A DNA stretch of 64,000 nucleotides, from the NCBI RefSeq assembly GCF_020595095.1, contig NZ_JAJDOP010000010.1:1-64000 (forward strand). Direction: 5' to 3'. The translations under genes were made by a program, and so were the position numbers. This stretch comes from Microvirga rosea. GTDB taxonomy: Bacteria > Pseudomonadota > Alphaproteobacteria > Rhizobiales > Beijerinckiaceae. The notes under the pieces were generated by a model. The model did not search any database, was not told the DNA's origin, and was given only the letters and a program-made list of their open reading frames with translations. Shown here piece by piece: positions 15,591 through 25,120 of this stretch; position 1 is the first letter of the stretch, and each line of letters begins with the position of its first letter.

Positions 15591-16532
15591 ATGATCGATC
15601 CCGCTCTTTTCGACCCCGCGAGCATCAGCGACGAGATCAAGGCGCAGAACGCCGACATCATTGCCCGCCTCGGCGCCCTGCCGGACCCCTGGTCCGTGCC
15701 GCCGGCGGTGGTCCGGGAGCGGCGGCGCCAGGGTCTGGGGCCTTTCCCGCCCTTGCCCAAGAGCCCTCGCGCGACGACGATCACCATCGACGGCCCTGCC
15801 GGCCCGTTGCCGCTCCGGATCATCGCGCCCGAAGAGCCCAAGGGCGTTTATTTCCATATTCATGGCGGTGGGTGGACCTGGGGAACCGCCGACGAGCAGG
15901 ACCCTTACCTCGACCGGATGGCCGATCATTGCGGCTTGGCCGTCGTATCGGTGGAATACCGGCTCGCCCCGGAACATCCCTATCCGGCCGCCCACGACGA
16001 TTGCGAGGCTGCGGCCCTGTGGGTGGTGCGCGAGGCGAAGGCGCGCTTCGGCTCGGACAGGCTGTTCATCGGCGGCGAGTCGGCCGGCGCTCACCTTTCG
16101 GCCGTGACTCTCCTGCGCCTGCGGGACCGCCATGGGCTGACCCCGTTTCGCGGCGCGAACCTGTTCGCGGGCTGCTATGACCTGAGTCTCACGCCGAGCG
16201 TGGTGAACTGGGGTGAGGATAAACTGGTTCTCAATACCCGCGACGTCCGGATCTTCGCCGACAATCTCTGCGGTCCGCAGGTCAACCGGCGTGATCCCGA
16301 TCTTTCTCCCCTTTATGCCGATCTCGACGGCATGCCCCCGGCGCTGTTCTCCGTCGGAACACGGGATCTCCTGCTCGACGACAGCCTGTTTATGGCTGCC
16401 CGATGGGCATCCTTCCGCAACCGGACCGATCTCGCGGTCTGGCCCGGCGGCTGCCATGTGTTCATCCGCTACGAGAGCGCGATGGCGGAGCAGGCCCTGT
16501 CGCGGATCGACGCCTTCGTCAGCAGTCTTTGA
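15591..16532 (+). CDS. Alpha/beta hydrolase, hormone-sensitive-lipase (HSL) type
   Basis: The HSL/esterase family motifs are clear: HIHGGGWTWG (oxyanion hole HGGG), GGESAGAHL (nucleophile Ser), an acid near GTRDLLLDDS and His in GGCHVFIRYESA. VSVEYRLAPEHPYPAAHDD is typical of bacterial HSL carboxylesterases. It probably hydrolyses short-chain esters in the cytoplasm; the natural substrate is unknown. ATG 15591 gives 313 residues, normal length. The frame is open far upstream, but there it runs antisense through the DUF6460 gene. It is convergent with the response regulator. Confidence 0.88.
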   Translation: MIDPALFDPASISDEIKAQNADIIARLGALPDPWSVPPAVVRERRRQGLGPFPPLPKSPRATTITIDGPAGPLPLRIIAPEEPKGVYFHIHGGGWTWGTADEQDPYLDRMADHCGLAVVSVEYRLAPEHPYPAAHDDCEAAALWVVREAKARFGSDRLFIGGESAGAHLSAVTLLRLRDRHGLTPFRGANLFAGCYDLSLTPSVVNWGEDKLVLNTRDVRIFADNLCGPQVNRRDPDLSPLYADLDGMPPALFSVGTRDLLLDDSLFMAARWASFRNRTDLAVWPGGCHVFIRYESAMAEQALSRIDAFVSSL

Positions 16533-16540
16533 AGGGGTGG

Positions 16541-17227
16541 TCAGTCGGCGCTGGCCGGGGAGGGCCTTTGGGTCACGCCGATCTTCGAGGCGGCGATGAC
16601 GGCTTGGGTGCGGCTGTCGACGCCAAGCTTGTCGAGGATGGCCGAGACGTGCGCCTTCACGGTCGCCTCGGAAACGGAGAGCTCATAGGCGATCTGCTTG
16701 TTGAGAAGCCCCTCGGACAGCATGGTCAGAACCCGGACCTGCTGCGGCGTAAGGGTCGCGAGACGGCGCACCAGGTCGGCGGTTTCCTTGTCCTCGGTGG
16801 CGGAAAGATCTACATCCGGAGGCGTCCAGACATCCCCCGCCAGAACCGCCTCGATGGCGCCGCCGATGCTGTCGATATCGATGGATTTCGGGATGAAGCC
16901 GGAGGCGCCGAACTCCATGGCCCGGCGAATGACGGTAGGCTCCTCCGTGGCGGACACGATCACCACCGGCAGTTCCGGATATTGAGCCCTCAAGGACAGG
17001 AGGCCCGAAAAGCCCTGGACGCCCGGCATCGTCAGATCGAGAAGGATCAGGTCGATGTCCCGCTCCTGGCCGAGGGCGGTGTTCAGGTCATCCATCCCGT
17101 TGGCTTCAACCACACGAGCTTTCGGCATGACGGAGCCGATCGCCTGTCGCAGCGCACCCCGAAAGAGCGGGTGATCGTCGGCGATGATGATCGTGGTATT
17201 TTGACCCTGCACTACGTCGTCTCCCAC
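16541..17227 (-). CDS. Response regulator, NarL/FixJ family
   Basis: An N-terminal receiver domain (TIIIADDHPLFRGAL, phosphoacceptor Asp64 in LILLDLTMPG, and a switch Lys in ASGFIPKS) is joined to a LuxR-type DNA-binding domain (LTPQQVRVLTMLSEGLLNKQ then VSEATVKAHVSAILDKLGV). It would be phosphorylated by a sensor kinase and regulate transcription. No kinase is adjacent. The symporter-type histidine kinase at 40095-43604 is of the kind that often works with regulators like this one, but that pairing is speculative. The start is a GTG at 17227; a second GTG 15 bases downstream is possible. Confidence 0.9.
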   Translation of the reverse strand: MGDDVVQGQNTTIIIADDHPLFRGALRQAIGSVMPKARVVEANGMDDLNTALGQERDIDLILLDLTMPGVQGFSGLLSLRAQYPELPVVIVSATEEPTVIRRAMEFGASGFIPKSIDIDSIGGAIEAVLAGDVWTPPDVDLSATEDKETADLVRRLATLTPQQVRVLTMLSEGLLNKQIAYELSVSEATVKAHVSAILDKLGVDSRTQAVIAASKIGVTQRPSPASAD

Positions 17228-17354
17228 GCAACTCCTTGAGCCTTATCCGCATCCCCGCTCAAATGGCAAGGCGGGAAGGGAAAGGACGGCACCATTCTAC
17301 CTGAAACTCGTTGGATTGGCGCGGAAAACAAAGCTTAGCCATATCGGGACCCGC

Positions 17355-17813
17355 TCAGGCGCCGATCAGGTGGAGCAGGATGTCGCGCCGGTGCGGACGG
17401 TCCCGATGCTCTGCCAGGAAGACCCCCTGCCACGTCCCGAGCGCCATCTGCCCTTCCGTCACCGGGATGGTGAGGCAGGTTCCGGTCAGCGCCGTCCGGA
17501 TATGCGCCGGCATATCGTCCGGCCCTTCGGTCGCATGGACATAGCTGGCGTTTCGAGGCGCCAGCCGGTCGAGCGCCGTGAGCAGGTCCCGGCGGACATC
17601 CGGGTCGGCGTTTTCCTGGATCATGAGAGAGGCGGACGTGTGGCGGCAAAAGACCGTGAGAATCCCATGGAGGATGCCGGTTCCCAGGACCCAGCGGGCG
17701 ACAGGCTCCGTCATTTCCACAAAGCCCTGGCCCTGGGTGTCCACCATCAAACGTCCCATGGCCTGCTGGGTGACGCTGCCTTCGGTGAGGGTTTCGACGG
17801 CCGAAACGGTCAT
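17355..17813 (-). CDS. YjbQ/UPF0047 family protein (152 aa)
   Basis: The UPF0047 features are GILTVFCRHTSASLMIQENA, a central RLAPRNASYVHATEGPDDMP and the closing LGTWQGVFLAEHRDRPHRRD with the conserved His/Arg pattern. E. coli YjbQ has weak thiamine-phosphate synthase activity in vitro; the physiological role is unsettled. ATG 17813 overlaps the stop of the ligase gene as ATGA, so it is the last gene of the exonuclease-ligase operon. That position ties it to the DNA-damage cluster, though perhaps only by co-transcription. Confidence 0.85.
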   Translation of the reverse strand: MTVSAVETLTEGSVTQQAMGRLMVDTQGQGFVEMTEPVARWVLGTGILHGILTVFCRHTSASLMIQENADPDVRRDLLTALDRLAPRNASYVHATEGPDDMPAHIRTALTGTCLTIPVTEGQMALGTWQGVFLAEHRDRPHRRDILLHLIGA

Positions 17814-19543
17814 GGAGCTTCGCCTCCGGTGTCCTGTTCGATCATAGGCCCTTTGAGCGGATGAATCTCCTTCTCGCCGCGCTCGAGGATCTTCTCCAGG
17901 GTTTCGATCCGGTCGGCTTCCGCCGCAGGCTTGTCCCAGCGGATGCGGTTGATCCGCGGAAACCGCATGGCAACCCCGGATTTGTGCCGGGTCGATCGCT
18001 GCAACCCCTCGAAGGCGACTTCCAGCACCAATCCGCGATCCTTGCCGTATTCCACCTCCCTGACAGGGCCGAAGCGGTTGACCGTATGGTTGCGGACATA
18101 GCGGTCGAGCTTGAGCAGCTCCTCGTCGGTAAAGCCATGATAGGCCTTTCCCACGGGCACCAGTTCCTCGCCATCCGGCCCGTCGCGCCAAACGCCGAAG
18201 GTGTAATCCGAGTAATAGGACGATCGTTTCCCGTGTCCCCGTTGGCCGTACATCATCACCGCGTCGACCAGGTAGGGATCCCGTTTCCACTTGTACCAGT
18301 AGCCCTTGGGACGTCCCGGCAGATAGGGGCTGTCGGCCCGCTTGATCATGCAGCCTTCGATGGCATCGGCGTCGGGCCCCGCCCCAACCGAGGCGGGATC
18401 GGACCGGGCGGCGGCGAGGATCTCCCACGAGGAGAATTCCACCAGGGGCGATAGGTCTATCCGAGGATCGTCGAGCCGGGCCACCAGGAGTTCGAGCCGC
18501 CGCCGCCGTTCCGAAAAGGGCAGGTGGCGCAGATCCTCGTCGCCCTCGGTCAGGATGTCGTAGACCCGCAGGTGGGCCGGGAATTCGGCCATGAGCTTGG
18601 GCGTGACGGCTTTTCGGTTCAGCCGCTGCTGGAGAACGTTGAAGCTCTGAACCCGCCCCTCGCGGACGATCAGCAGCTCCCCATCGATGGCACCCTCGAA
18701 GTCGAGAGCTTCCACGAGGTCAGGAAAGGCACCCGATACGTCCTCTCCCGTCCGGGAATAGATGCGGCGGACCAGACGCCCGTCGCCGGAGCGGCCGGAC
18801 ACCGCCTGGAGGCGGATGCCGTCCCACTTCCATTCACCCAGGAAATCGGCGGCATCGAGCTTGGGGAAATCCTCCTCTTCGAGAGGATGCGACAGCATCG
18901 GCGGGCGGAATGGAGCCGGGTTGCTGGTTTCAGGCTTGGGAGCACGGCCCTCGACCCAGGCGAACAGCGCCTCGTAGGGCGGCTCGAGCCCGTGCCAGAT
19001 CAGCTCCACCTCGTCCGGCTCGACACCGCCGAGCTGGGCAACCGCCGTCTTGGCCAGGCGGGCCGACACGCCGACCCGCAGTTCCCGGGTGATCAGTTTG
19101 AGCAGGGCCCACCGTCCCGTTTCATCGAGGGCATCGAGCCAGCCGGCGACCCTCGCGGGCAGTTCGCTCTTCCCGGTGGTCGCAAGGGTCTCGACGACTT
19201 CGGAAATCGTCGGGACGTGAGGCGGCGGGTTGTTGTGGCCCGGCCCCGGCGTCTTGTCCTCTCCAGAAACCGGATGGGGCCAGATCAGGGCGGTGGTCTC
19301 CGCAAGATCACCCACATAGTGGTAGGACATGCGGAACAGCACCGGATCCGTCCGCTCCTCCACCAGGCCACGGATCAGGCCGGGCTTGGCCTCCTTGAAC
19401 ATGAGGGAGTTGGTCAGGGCCGCGAGCGCATAGCCCCGGTCGGGATCGGGCGTATGGCGAAAATAGTCCACGAGCAATCGTAGCTTGGCATTGCGGCGGG
19501 GCTCATAGGCCAGCCGGTCGAGGAGGGCGGCAAAGCGGTTCAT
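17810..19543 (-). CDS. ATP-dependent DNA ligase of the ligase-associated damage-response cluster
   Basis: The ATP-dependent ligase has an N-terminal helical DNA-binding domain (residues 1-200), then the adenylation domain with the nucleophile Lys239 in GEWKWDGIRL. Later nucleotidyltransferase motifs are FEGAIDGELL and GCMIKRADSPYLPGRPKGYW, and an OB domain includes VGKAYHGFTDEEL. It would seal nicks using ATP, in addition to the essential NAD-dependent LigA elsewhere. It overlaps the exonuclease gene by ATGA and the YjbQ gene by ATGA, so three genes form one coupled operon. This ligase, exonuclease, Lhr helicase and PdeM set is a known conserved bacterial cluster. Confidence 0.93.
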   Translation of the reverse strand: MNRFAALLDRLAYEPRRNAKLRLLVDYFRHTPDPDRGYALAALTNSLMFKEAKPGLIRGLVEERTDPVLFRMSYHYVGDLAETTALIWPHPVSGEDKTPGPGHNNPPPHVPTISEVVETLATTGKSELPARVAGWLDALDETGRWALLKLITRELRVGVSARLAKTAVAQLGGVEPDEVELIWHGLEPPYEALFAWVEGRAPKPETSNPAPFRPPMLSHPLEEEDFPKLDAADFLGEWKWDGIRLQAVSGRSGDGRLVRRIYSRTGEDVSGAFPDLVEALDFEGAIDGELLIVREGRVQSFNVLQQRLNRKAVTPKLMAEFPAHLRVYDILTEGDEDLRHLPFSERRRRLELLVARLDDPRIDLSPLVEFSSWEILAAARSDPASVGAGPDADAIEGCMIKRADSPYLPGRPKGYWYKWKRDPYLVDAVMMYGQRGHGKRSSYYSDYTFGVWRDGPDGEELVPVGKAYHGFTDEELLKLDRYVRNHTVNRFGPVREVEYGKDRGLVLEVAFEGLQRSTRHKSGVAMRFPRINRIRWDKPAAEADRIETLEKILERGEKEIHPLKGPMIEQDTGGEAP

Positions 19544-20598
19544 GCATCTCCTCCGCCGGCGGCCGCGGACGGGTGACCAGGGTCCTCCGCCTCACCCTCG
19601 TCTCCGTATCCGAGCATGTGGAGGGGGCGCGCCCTGATGCCCTGCATGGTGCACCAGTGGACAAGAGCGTCTTCCTGACCATGGGTCACCCACACTTCGC
19701 CCGCGCCGGTTTCCCGGATTGTGCGGCAAAGATCGTCCCAGTCGGAATGGTCGGAGATGACGAGGGGCAGCTCGACGCCTTTCTGTCGCGCGCGGGCCCT
19801 CACGCGCATCCAGCCGGACGCGAAACAGGTCACCGGATCGGGAAAACGCCGCGACCAGAGGTCCTGGATCGAAGAGGGCGGACAGATCACGATCGCGCCC
19901 GCGAGCTTCGATCTCTCGGCCGCCACGACCTTCGGGGTTTCTCCCAAGGGAACGCCTTCGCTTTTGTAAAGCTCCGTCAGCCGTTCCATGGCGCCGTGCA
20001 GGTAGAGCGGCTTGTCATAGCCCTCCTCCCGCAGCAGGGCCATGACCCGCTGCGCCTTGCCGAGGGCATAGGCGCCCACGATATGAGCGCGCTCGGGAAA
20101 CAGGTTGACGGAATCGAGGAGCTTGCGCACTTCGCCGCGCGTGTCCGGATGGCGGAACACCGGCAGGCCGAAGGTTGCCTCGGTGATGAAGACGTCGCAG
20201 GGAACGACCTCGTAGGGCAGGCAGGTCGGATCCTCGGCGCGCTTGTAATCCCCGGACACGACGATCCGCGTGCCGCCCGCCTCGATGGCGATCTGTGCCG
20301 AACCGAGCACGTGCCCGGCCGGCGTGAACCGCACCGTCACGTCCTTGATGCGGATGTCCTTACCGAGGGGCGCTTCCTGGGTCGCCCCCGCGAAGTCCTC
20401 GCCGTAGCGCACGCCCATGATGCGCAAGGTCTCCCGCGTCGCCAGGACCGCGCGGTGGCCCGAACGAGCGTGATCCGAATGACCGTGGGTGATCAGAGCC
20501 TGTTTCACAGGCCTGATCGGGTCGATGTGGAAGTCACCGAGCGGGCAGTAGAGCCCTTGCGAAGTCTGGGTCAGGATATCGATGGAACGCAGCGCCAT
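19540..20598 (-). CDS. Ligase-associated DNA exonuclease, metallo-beta-lactamase fold
   Basis: The metallo-beta-lactamase motif is THGHSDHA (residues 37-44), followed by AGHVLGSAQ, VVSGDYKR and, near the end, ISDHSDWDDL and WVTHG, as in CPSF/SNM1-type nucleases. Members of this clustered family are 3'-processing or exonucleolytic DNases partnered with the ATP-dependent ligase and Lhr helicase. ATG 20598 (MALRSIDILTQTSQGLYCPL) is preferred; a TTG 30 bases upstream is possible, and neither has a good ribosome site. The next gene, ligase, overlaps its stop by ATGA. Confidence 0.9.
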   Translation of the reverse strand: MALRSIDILTQTSQGLYCPLGDFHIDPIRPVKQALITHGHSDHARSGHRAVLATRETLRIMGVRYGEDFAGATQEAPLGKDIRIKDVTVRFTPAGHVLGSAQIAIEAGGTRIVVSGDYKRAEDPTCLPYEVVPCDVFITEATFGLPVFRHPDTRGEVRKLLDSVNLFPERAHIVGAYALGKAQRVMALLREEGYDKPLYLHGAMERLTELYKSEGVPLGETPKVVAAERSKLAGAIVICPPSSIQDLWSRRFPDPVTCFASGWMRVRARARQKGVELPLVISDHSDWDDLCRTIRETGAGEVWVTHGQEDALVHWCTMQGIRARPLHMLGYGDEGEAEDPGHPSAAAGGGDA

Positions 20599-20687
20599 GG
20601 TGCAGGCAATATAGGACGCCGCAGCCAAATTTCAGGGCGAGGTTCTTCAAGTCGATCTCCGCATTGACAGGCGCCCCGCGCTCCCTC

Positions 20688-21629
20688 ATGGCAAACCTCA
20701 TGTCTCCCGCTTCGACCTACCGTTCCTCAGGCGATCTTCTGGCCGACCGCCGCTACGAATATGCCCGCGCCGCCTTCGAGGAGCAGGATTTCGAAGCGGC
20801 GGCCGATCTCGCGCGCCAGGTCCTGGACCTCGTTCCCCATTTTGCCGCCGCCCATGCGCTGCTCGGGCGCGCGGCCGCGGAGCTGAGCCAGGGCGATGTG
20901 GCGGTGGCGGCGCTTCAACGGGCTTTGTCCCTGGAGCCCGACGATGCTCTGGGAGTCCGGCTCGATCTCGCCCGGTTTGGAGCGGTGACGCCCGAGGAGG
21001 CGATCACGGATGGCTATGTGCGGGCGCTTTTCGATGATTATGCGCCTCGGTTCGAGCGTCATCTGACGCAAAGCCTTGCCTATCGTGGACCTGAGCTTCT
21101 GGCCGATGCGCTCCGCCGGGCCTGCTCCAAGCGTCTGCGGACGGATCGTTTCGGCCTGACCCTCGATCTCGGCTGTGGAACCGGTCTGATGGCGAAGGCG
21201 CTCGAAGGGTGCTGCGCCCGCATCGAAGGCGTCGATCTTTCCCCTCGCATGATCGAGAAGGCCGCCAAGGAAAAGCTCTATGACGCCCTCCATGAGGGCG
21301 AGCTCGTCGGTTTTCTGTCCGGCCGTGCGGCCTGTGAGGCCGATCTCGTCATCGCCGCCGACGTTTTCGTCTACATGGCGGATCTCGGGGCGGCTTTCCG
21401 GGAAATCCGGCGCGTTCTCAAAAAGGGCGGCCTCCTCGCCTTCACGGTTCAGGTGCATGAGGGCGACGGGTTCATCCTTGGCGAAGACGCCCGTTACGCC
21501 CACGGCGAAGCTTATCTGTCGGCGCTTGCCGCCGATGTCGGTTTCAATCCCGTTCTGTTCGAGCGCGTCTCGACCCGCGAAGACCGGGGACGGCCGGTCC
21601 CCGGCTTTCTTCTCGTGCTGGAGCGATAG
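20688..21629 (+). CDS. TPR-containing SAM-dependent methyltransferase
   Basis: Residues 1-90 form TPR-like helices (YEYARAAFEEQDFEAAADLA and the following AHALLGRAAAELSQGDVAVA). The methyltransferase domain follows, with LTLDLGCGTGLMAKAL (motif I), EGVDLSPRMIEKA, ADLVIAADVFVYM and GGLLAFTVQ. Proteins of this architecture methylate small molecules or proteins; the target is unknown. Its gene lies between the two divergent halves of the ligase-associated cluster, facing away from the exonuclease. ATG 20688 is chosen; the frame also allows a TTG at 20664 and an ATG at 20700. Confidence 0.85.
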   Translation: MANLMSPASTYRSSGDLLADRRYEYARAAFEEQDFEAAADLARQVLDLVPHFAAAHALLGRAAAELSQGDVAVAALQRALSLEPDDALGVRLDLARFGAVTPEEAITDGYVRALFDDYAPRFERHLTQSLAYRGPELLADALRRACSKRLRTDRFGLTLDLGCGTGLMAKALEGCCARIEGVDLSPRMIEKAAKEKLYDALHEGELVGFLSGRAACEADLVIAADVFVYMADLGAAFREIRRVLKKGGLLAFTVQVHEGDGFILGEDARYAHGEAYLSALAADVGFNPVLFERVSTREDRGRPVPGFLLVLER

Positions 21630-21635
21630 GGCGCC

Positions 21636-22457
21636 TCAGGCCGCCGCTGGCTTCGAGGGGTGCGGCGCATCCTCGTAGCAGCCGACGACCGACTGGTCGA
21701 AATCGATGATCGAGCCGGTCATCATGCCGGACTCCGCGCTCACCAGGAACGCGACGCTGCGCGCGACTTCGAAGGGATCGAGAAGACGCCCGAAGGGCTG
21801 GGCCTGAGCGGCCTTTTCCAGCCAGCCGTCCTGAGCGCCGTGGTAGGTGCGCATGATCCGGTCTTCGCCGGGCGTGTTCATCCAGCCGATGTTGAGGCCG
21901 TTCACGCGGATCCGCCAGGGCATGAGGCTGAAGGCGGCGTTCTTCGTGAGCGTCGCCAGGGCTCCCTTCGAGCCGCAATAAGCCGAGATGAAGGGCTGGC
22001 CGCCGTGAGCCGACATGGACAGGATGTTGACCATGGCACCCTCGATCGTCTCGCGCCGCATGATCTTGGCGGCCTCCTGCATGAGGAAGAACGGGGCGCG
22101 GACATTGACCGCGAACATGCGGTCGAAAAGTTCAGGAGTGGTGTCGAAGATCGTTCCGCGATCGGTGATGCCGGCCGCGTTCACCAGAACATTGACCTTC
22201 CCGAAGGTCTTGTCCGCCCGTGCCGCCACCGCGCGGGCCTGCTCGACATCGGCCAGGTCGGCCTGAACGAATTCGGTCCGGCACCCTTGCGCCGAGATGT
22301 CCTTTGCCACGGCCTCGCCGCGTTCGGCGTTGCGGCCGCAGATCACGAGCCCGGCGGCGCCGCGCTCCGCAAGCGTTCGGGCAATCGCCTCTCCGACACC
22401 TTGAGTGCCTCCGGTGACGATGGCGACCGCATTCGTGAACTGGGATGATGAGGACAT
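21636..22457 (-). CDS. SDR family oxidoreductase
   Basis: The classical short-chain dehydrogenase features are the nucleotide-binding [17 protein letters not shown] in [12 protein letters not shown], the catalytic Ser in ILSMSAHGG and YCGSK (YxxxK). It reduces or oxidises an alcohol/carbonyl group using NAD(P). The substrate is unknown. The length of 273 residues is typical. It is convergent with the methyltransferase (6-base gap) and divergent from the Lhr helicase, and has no obvious link to DNA repair. Confidence 0.9.
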   Translation of the reverse strand: MSSSSQFTNAVAIVTGGTQGVGEAIARTLAERGAAGLVICGRNAERGEAVAKDISAQGCRTEFVQADLADVEQARAVAARADKTFGKVNVLVNAAGITDRGTIFDTTPELFDRMFAVNVRAPFFLMQEAAKIMRRETIEGAMVNILSMSAHGGQPFISAYCGSKGALATLTKNAAFSLMPWRIRVNGLNIGWMNTPGEDRIMRTYHGAQDGWLEKAAQAQPFGRLLDPFEVARSVAFLVSAESGMMTGSIIDFDQSVVGCYEDAPHPSKPAAA

Positions 22458-22603
22458 GGCGTTGCTTGTTATGATGTTGTGGGATCAGAGGGGTAAATTG
22501 AACCGGCTAAGGAATGAGGGCAAGCGGGGGGCCGGGCGCTTCCACACGAAGCGCATGGCTTGTCCATGGCTAAATCCGTCGCTTCGCCTATCTTGAGGGA
22601 CTG

Positions 22604-25120
22604 ATGCCGAAATCTGCCGCTTCTCATCTCCCCCAGGTCTTTCGCGACTGGTTCCAATCCCGAGGCTGGGAGCCCCGCGCCCACCAGCTCGCCTTGCTGG
22701 CCAAGGCACAGGAGGGACGTTCCGTCCTGCTCGTCGCGCCCACGGGCGCGGGCAAGACCCTGGCAGGATTTCTGCCGAGCCTCGTGGATTTGTCGGGCGG
22801 CAAGCCTCTGGGCCGGGAGAAGCGCACGCTCCACACTCTTTACATCTCGCCCCTCAAGGCCTTGGCCACGGACGTCGCCCGCAACCTGGAAACGCCGGTT
22901 CAGGAGATGGGCCTTCCGATCCGCGTCGAGACCCGGACCGGAGATACGCCGGCCCACAAGCGGGCGCGGCAGATCGAGCGGCCGCCGGACATCCTGCTGA
23001 CCACGCCGGAGCAGCTCGCCCTGCTTCTCGCCCACCGCGAGGCGGGGGACCTGTTCAAGGATCTGCGCCGGGTGGTCCTCGACGAGCTGCACTCCCTCGT
23101 CACGTCGAAACGCGGGGATCTGCTTTCCTTGGGCCTCGCCCGGCTCTTCTCCCTCGCACCCGACATGACGGCCGTAGGGCTGTCCGCGACGGTGCGTGAG
23201 CCCGACGAGTTGCGCAAGTTCCTGATGCCCCAGCGCCATGGCGATGCGTCGCGAGCGAATGATCTTGCCGATCTCGTGGTGGTCGAAGGGGGCGCCAAGC
23301 CGGATATCCGGATGCTCGACCTGAAGGAGCGCCTGCCGCTGGCGGGCCACACGGCGGGTTTGTCCATGCCGGCGATCTACCGGATGATCCGGGATCACAA
23401 GACGACCCTCGTGTTCGTCAACACCCGCATGCAGGCGGAATACACGTTCCAGGAACTCTGGAACCTCAACGATGACGGTCTGGCGATCGCCCTTCACCAC
23501 GGCTCCCTCGACGTGTCCCAGCGTCGCCGGGTCGAGGAGGCGATGATCGCCGGAAAACTGCGGGCGGTTGTCTGCACCGCGACCCTGGATCTGGGGATCG
23601 ACTGGGGCGATGTGGACCTGGTGGTCAATGTGGGCGCGCCGAAAGGGGCGTCCCGGATCATGCAGCGCATCGGGCGCTCCAACCACCGCATGGACGAGCC
23701 CTCGAAGGCCTTTCTGGTGCCGGCCAATCGCTTCGAGATTCTCGAATGCCGGGCCGCGCTCGATGCGGTTCACGAGGCGGCTCAGGACACGCCCGACGCG
23801 CGGGTCGGGGGCCTCGACGTGCTGTGTCAGCATATTCTCGGAATGGCCTGTGCCGATCCGTTCCGGCCCGAGGAACTCTATGAGGAAATCCGCTCCGCCG
23901 CCCCTTACGCGAACCTGTCCTGGGAGGATTTCGAGGCGTGCATCGCCTTCGTGGCCACCGGCGGCTATGCCCTTCGGGCCTATGAGCGCTTCGCCAAGAT
24001 CGTGAAGGGCCAGGACGGGTTCTGGCGCGTGCGGGACGCGCGGGTGGCCCAGCAATACCGGATGAATGTCGGGACGATCGTGGAATCGACCATGATCAAG
24101 GTGCGCCTCGGCAAGACGAGCCGCTCCCGGCCCGGCACCGTGCTGCCGCGCGGCAAGATCCTGGGCGAGATCGAGGAGTACTTTGCCGAAACCCTGACAC
24201 CCGGAGACACCTTCCTGTTCGCCGGGGAGGTGCTGAAATTCGAAGGCCTGGGAGAGGACGCGGCCCTCGTAACCCGGGCAAACCCCGGAACGGACCCGAA
24301 GATCCCTTCCTACGAGGGCGGCAAGTTTCCCCTGTCCACATTCCTGGCCGCGAGGGTACGGGAGATCCTCGCTGACCCGTTCGAGTGGGATCGCCTCCCG
24401 GCCCAGTTGACCGAGTATCTCCTGCAGCAGCGTCGGCGCTCCATCGTCCCAGGTCCGAGGGACCTTCTGGTGGAGACCTTCCCCAGGGGCGGCCGGTTCT
24501 ACATGACCTGCTTCCCCTTCGAGGGCCGATTGGCGCATCAGACCCTGGGAATGCTGCTCACCCGGCGGCTCGAGCGGGCGCGCCTTAAGCCCCTCGGCTT
24601 CGTGGCCAACGATTATGGGCTCGCCGTGTGGGGGAACGGGGACATCGCCGCGAGGGTCGGGCGGGAGCCGGGCTTCCTCGATGAACTCTTTTCCGAGGAT
24701 ATGCTCGGCGACGACCTGGAGGACTGGCTCGCCGAAGCGGCCCTGATGAAGCGTACCTTCCGCCACTGCGCCGTGATCGCAGGCCTGATCGAGCGGCGGT
24801 TCCCGGGCCAGGAAAAGACCCAGCGTCAGGTGACGATTTCGACCGATCTCGTCTACGACGTCCTGCGCAAGCACGAGCCGGATCATGTGCTTCTGCGCGC
24901 CGCCCGTGCCGATGCGGCAACGGGACTCCTCGACGTCAGGCGCCTCGGCATGCTGCTACAGCGTATCCGGGGGCGAATCATCCACAAGGCGCTCGACCGG
25001 GTTTCTCCCTTAAGCGTGTCCGTCATGCTGGAGATCGGCCGCGAGCGCGTTTATAGCGACGATGCGGACGAGATTCTGGCCGAGGCGGAAGCAGCGCTTC
25101 TCGATGAGGCTTTGGCGTGA
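22604..25120 (+). CDS. Ligase-associated DNA damage response helicase (Lhr-Core type)
   Basis: A superfamily 2 helicase of 838 residues with Walker A VAPTGAGKT (Lys51), the DEVH-type box LDELHS (160-163), SAT in VGLSATVREPDEL, VFVNTRMQAE and motif VI MQRIGRSNHR. It is followed by the winged-helix and C-terminal domains of the Lhr core. It translocates on single-stranded DNA and unwinds duplexes. GAGGGA lies before ATG 22604. The next gene, pdeM, starts within its stop codon. Together with the ligase and MBL exonuclease about 2-5 kb to the left it forms the known damage-response set. Confidence 0.93.
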   Translation: MPKSAASHLPQVFRDWFQSRGWEPRAHQLALLAKAQEGRSVLLVAPTGAGKTLAGFLPSLVDLSGGKPLGREKRTLHTLYISPLKALATDVARNLETPVQEMGLPIRVETRTGDTPAHKRARQIERPPDILLTTPEQLALLLAHREAGDLFKDLRRVVLDELHSLVTSKRGDLLSLGLARLFSLAPDMTAVGLSATVREPDELRKFLMPQRHGDASRANDLADLVVVEGGAKPDIRMLDLKERLPLAGHTAGLSMPAIYRMIRDHKTTLVFVNTRMQAEYTFQELWNLNDDGLAIALHHGSLDVSQRRRVEEAMIAGKLRAVVCTATLDLGIDWGDVDLVVNVGAPKGASRIMQRIGRSNHRMDEPSKAFLVPANRFEILECRAALDAVHEAAQDTPDARVGGLDVLCQHILGMACADPFRPEELYEEIRSAAPYANLSWEDFEACIAFVATGGYALRAYERFAKIVKGQDGFWRVRDARVAQQYRMNVGTIVESTMIKVRLGKTSRSRPGTVLPRGKILGEIEEYFAETLTPGDTFLFAGEVLKFEGLGEDAALVTRANPGTDPKIPSYEGGKFPLSTFLAARVREILADPFEWDRLPAQLTEYLLQQRRRSIVPGPRDLLVETFPRGGRFYMTCFPFEGRLAHQTLGMLLTRRLERARLKPLGFVANDYGLAVWGNGDIAARVGREPGFLDELFSEDMLGDDLEDWLAEAALMKRTFRHCAVIAGLIERRFPGQEKTQRQVTISTDLVYDVLRKHEPDHVLLRAARADAATGLLDVRRLGMLLQRIRGRIIHKALDRVSPLSVSVMLEIGRERVYSDDADEILAEAEAALLDEALA

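Noticed and set aside
22469-24886. Minus-strand ORF of 805 codons opposite the Lhr-type helicase
   Set aside because: The helicase motifs on the plus strand are complete; the antisense product has no recognisable domain.
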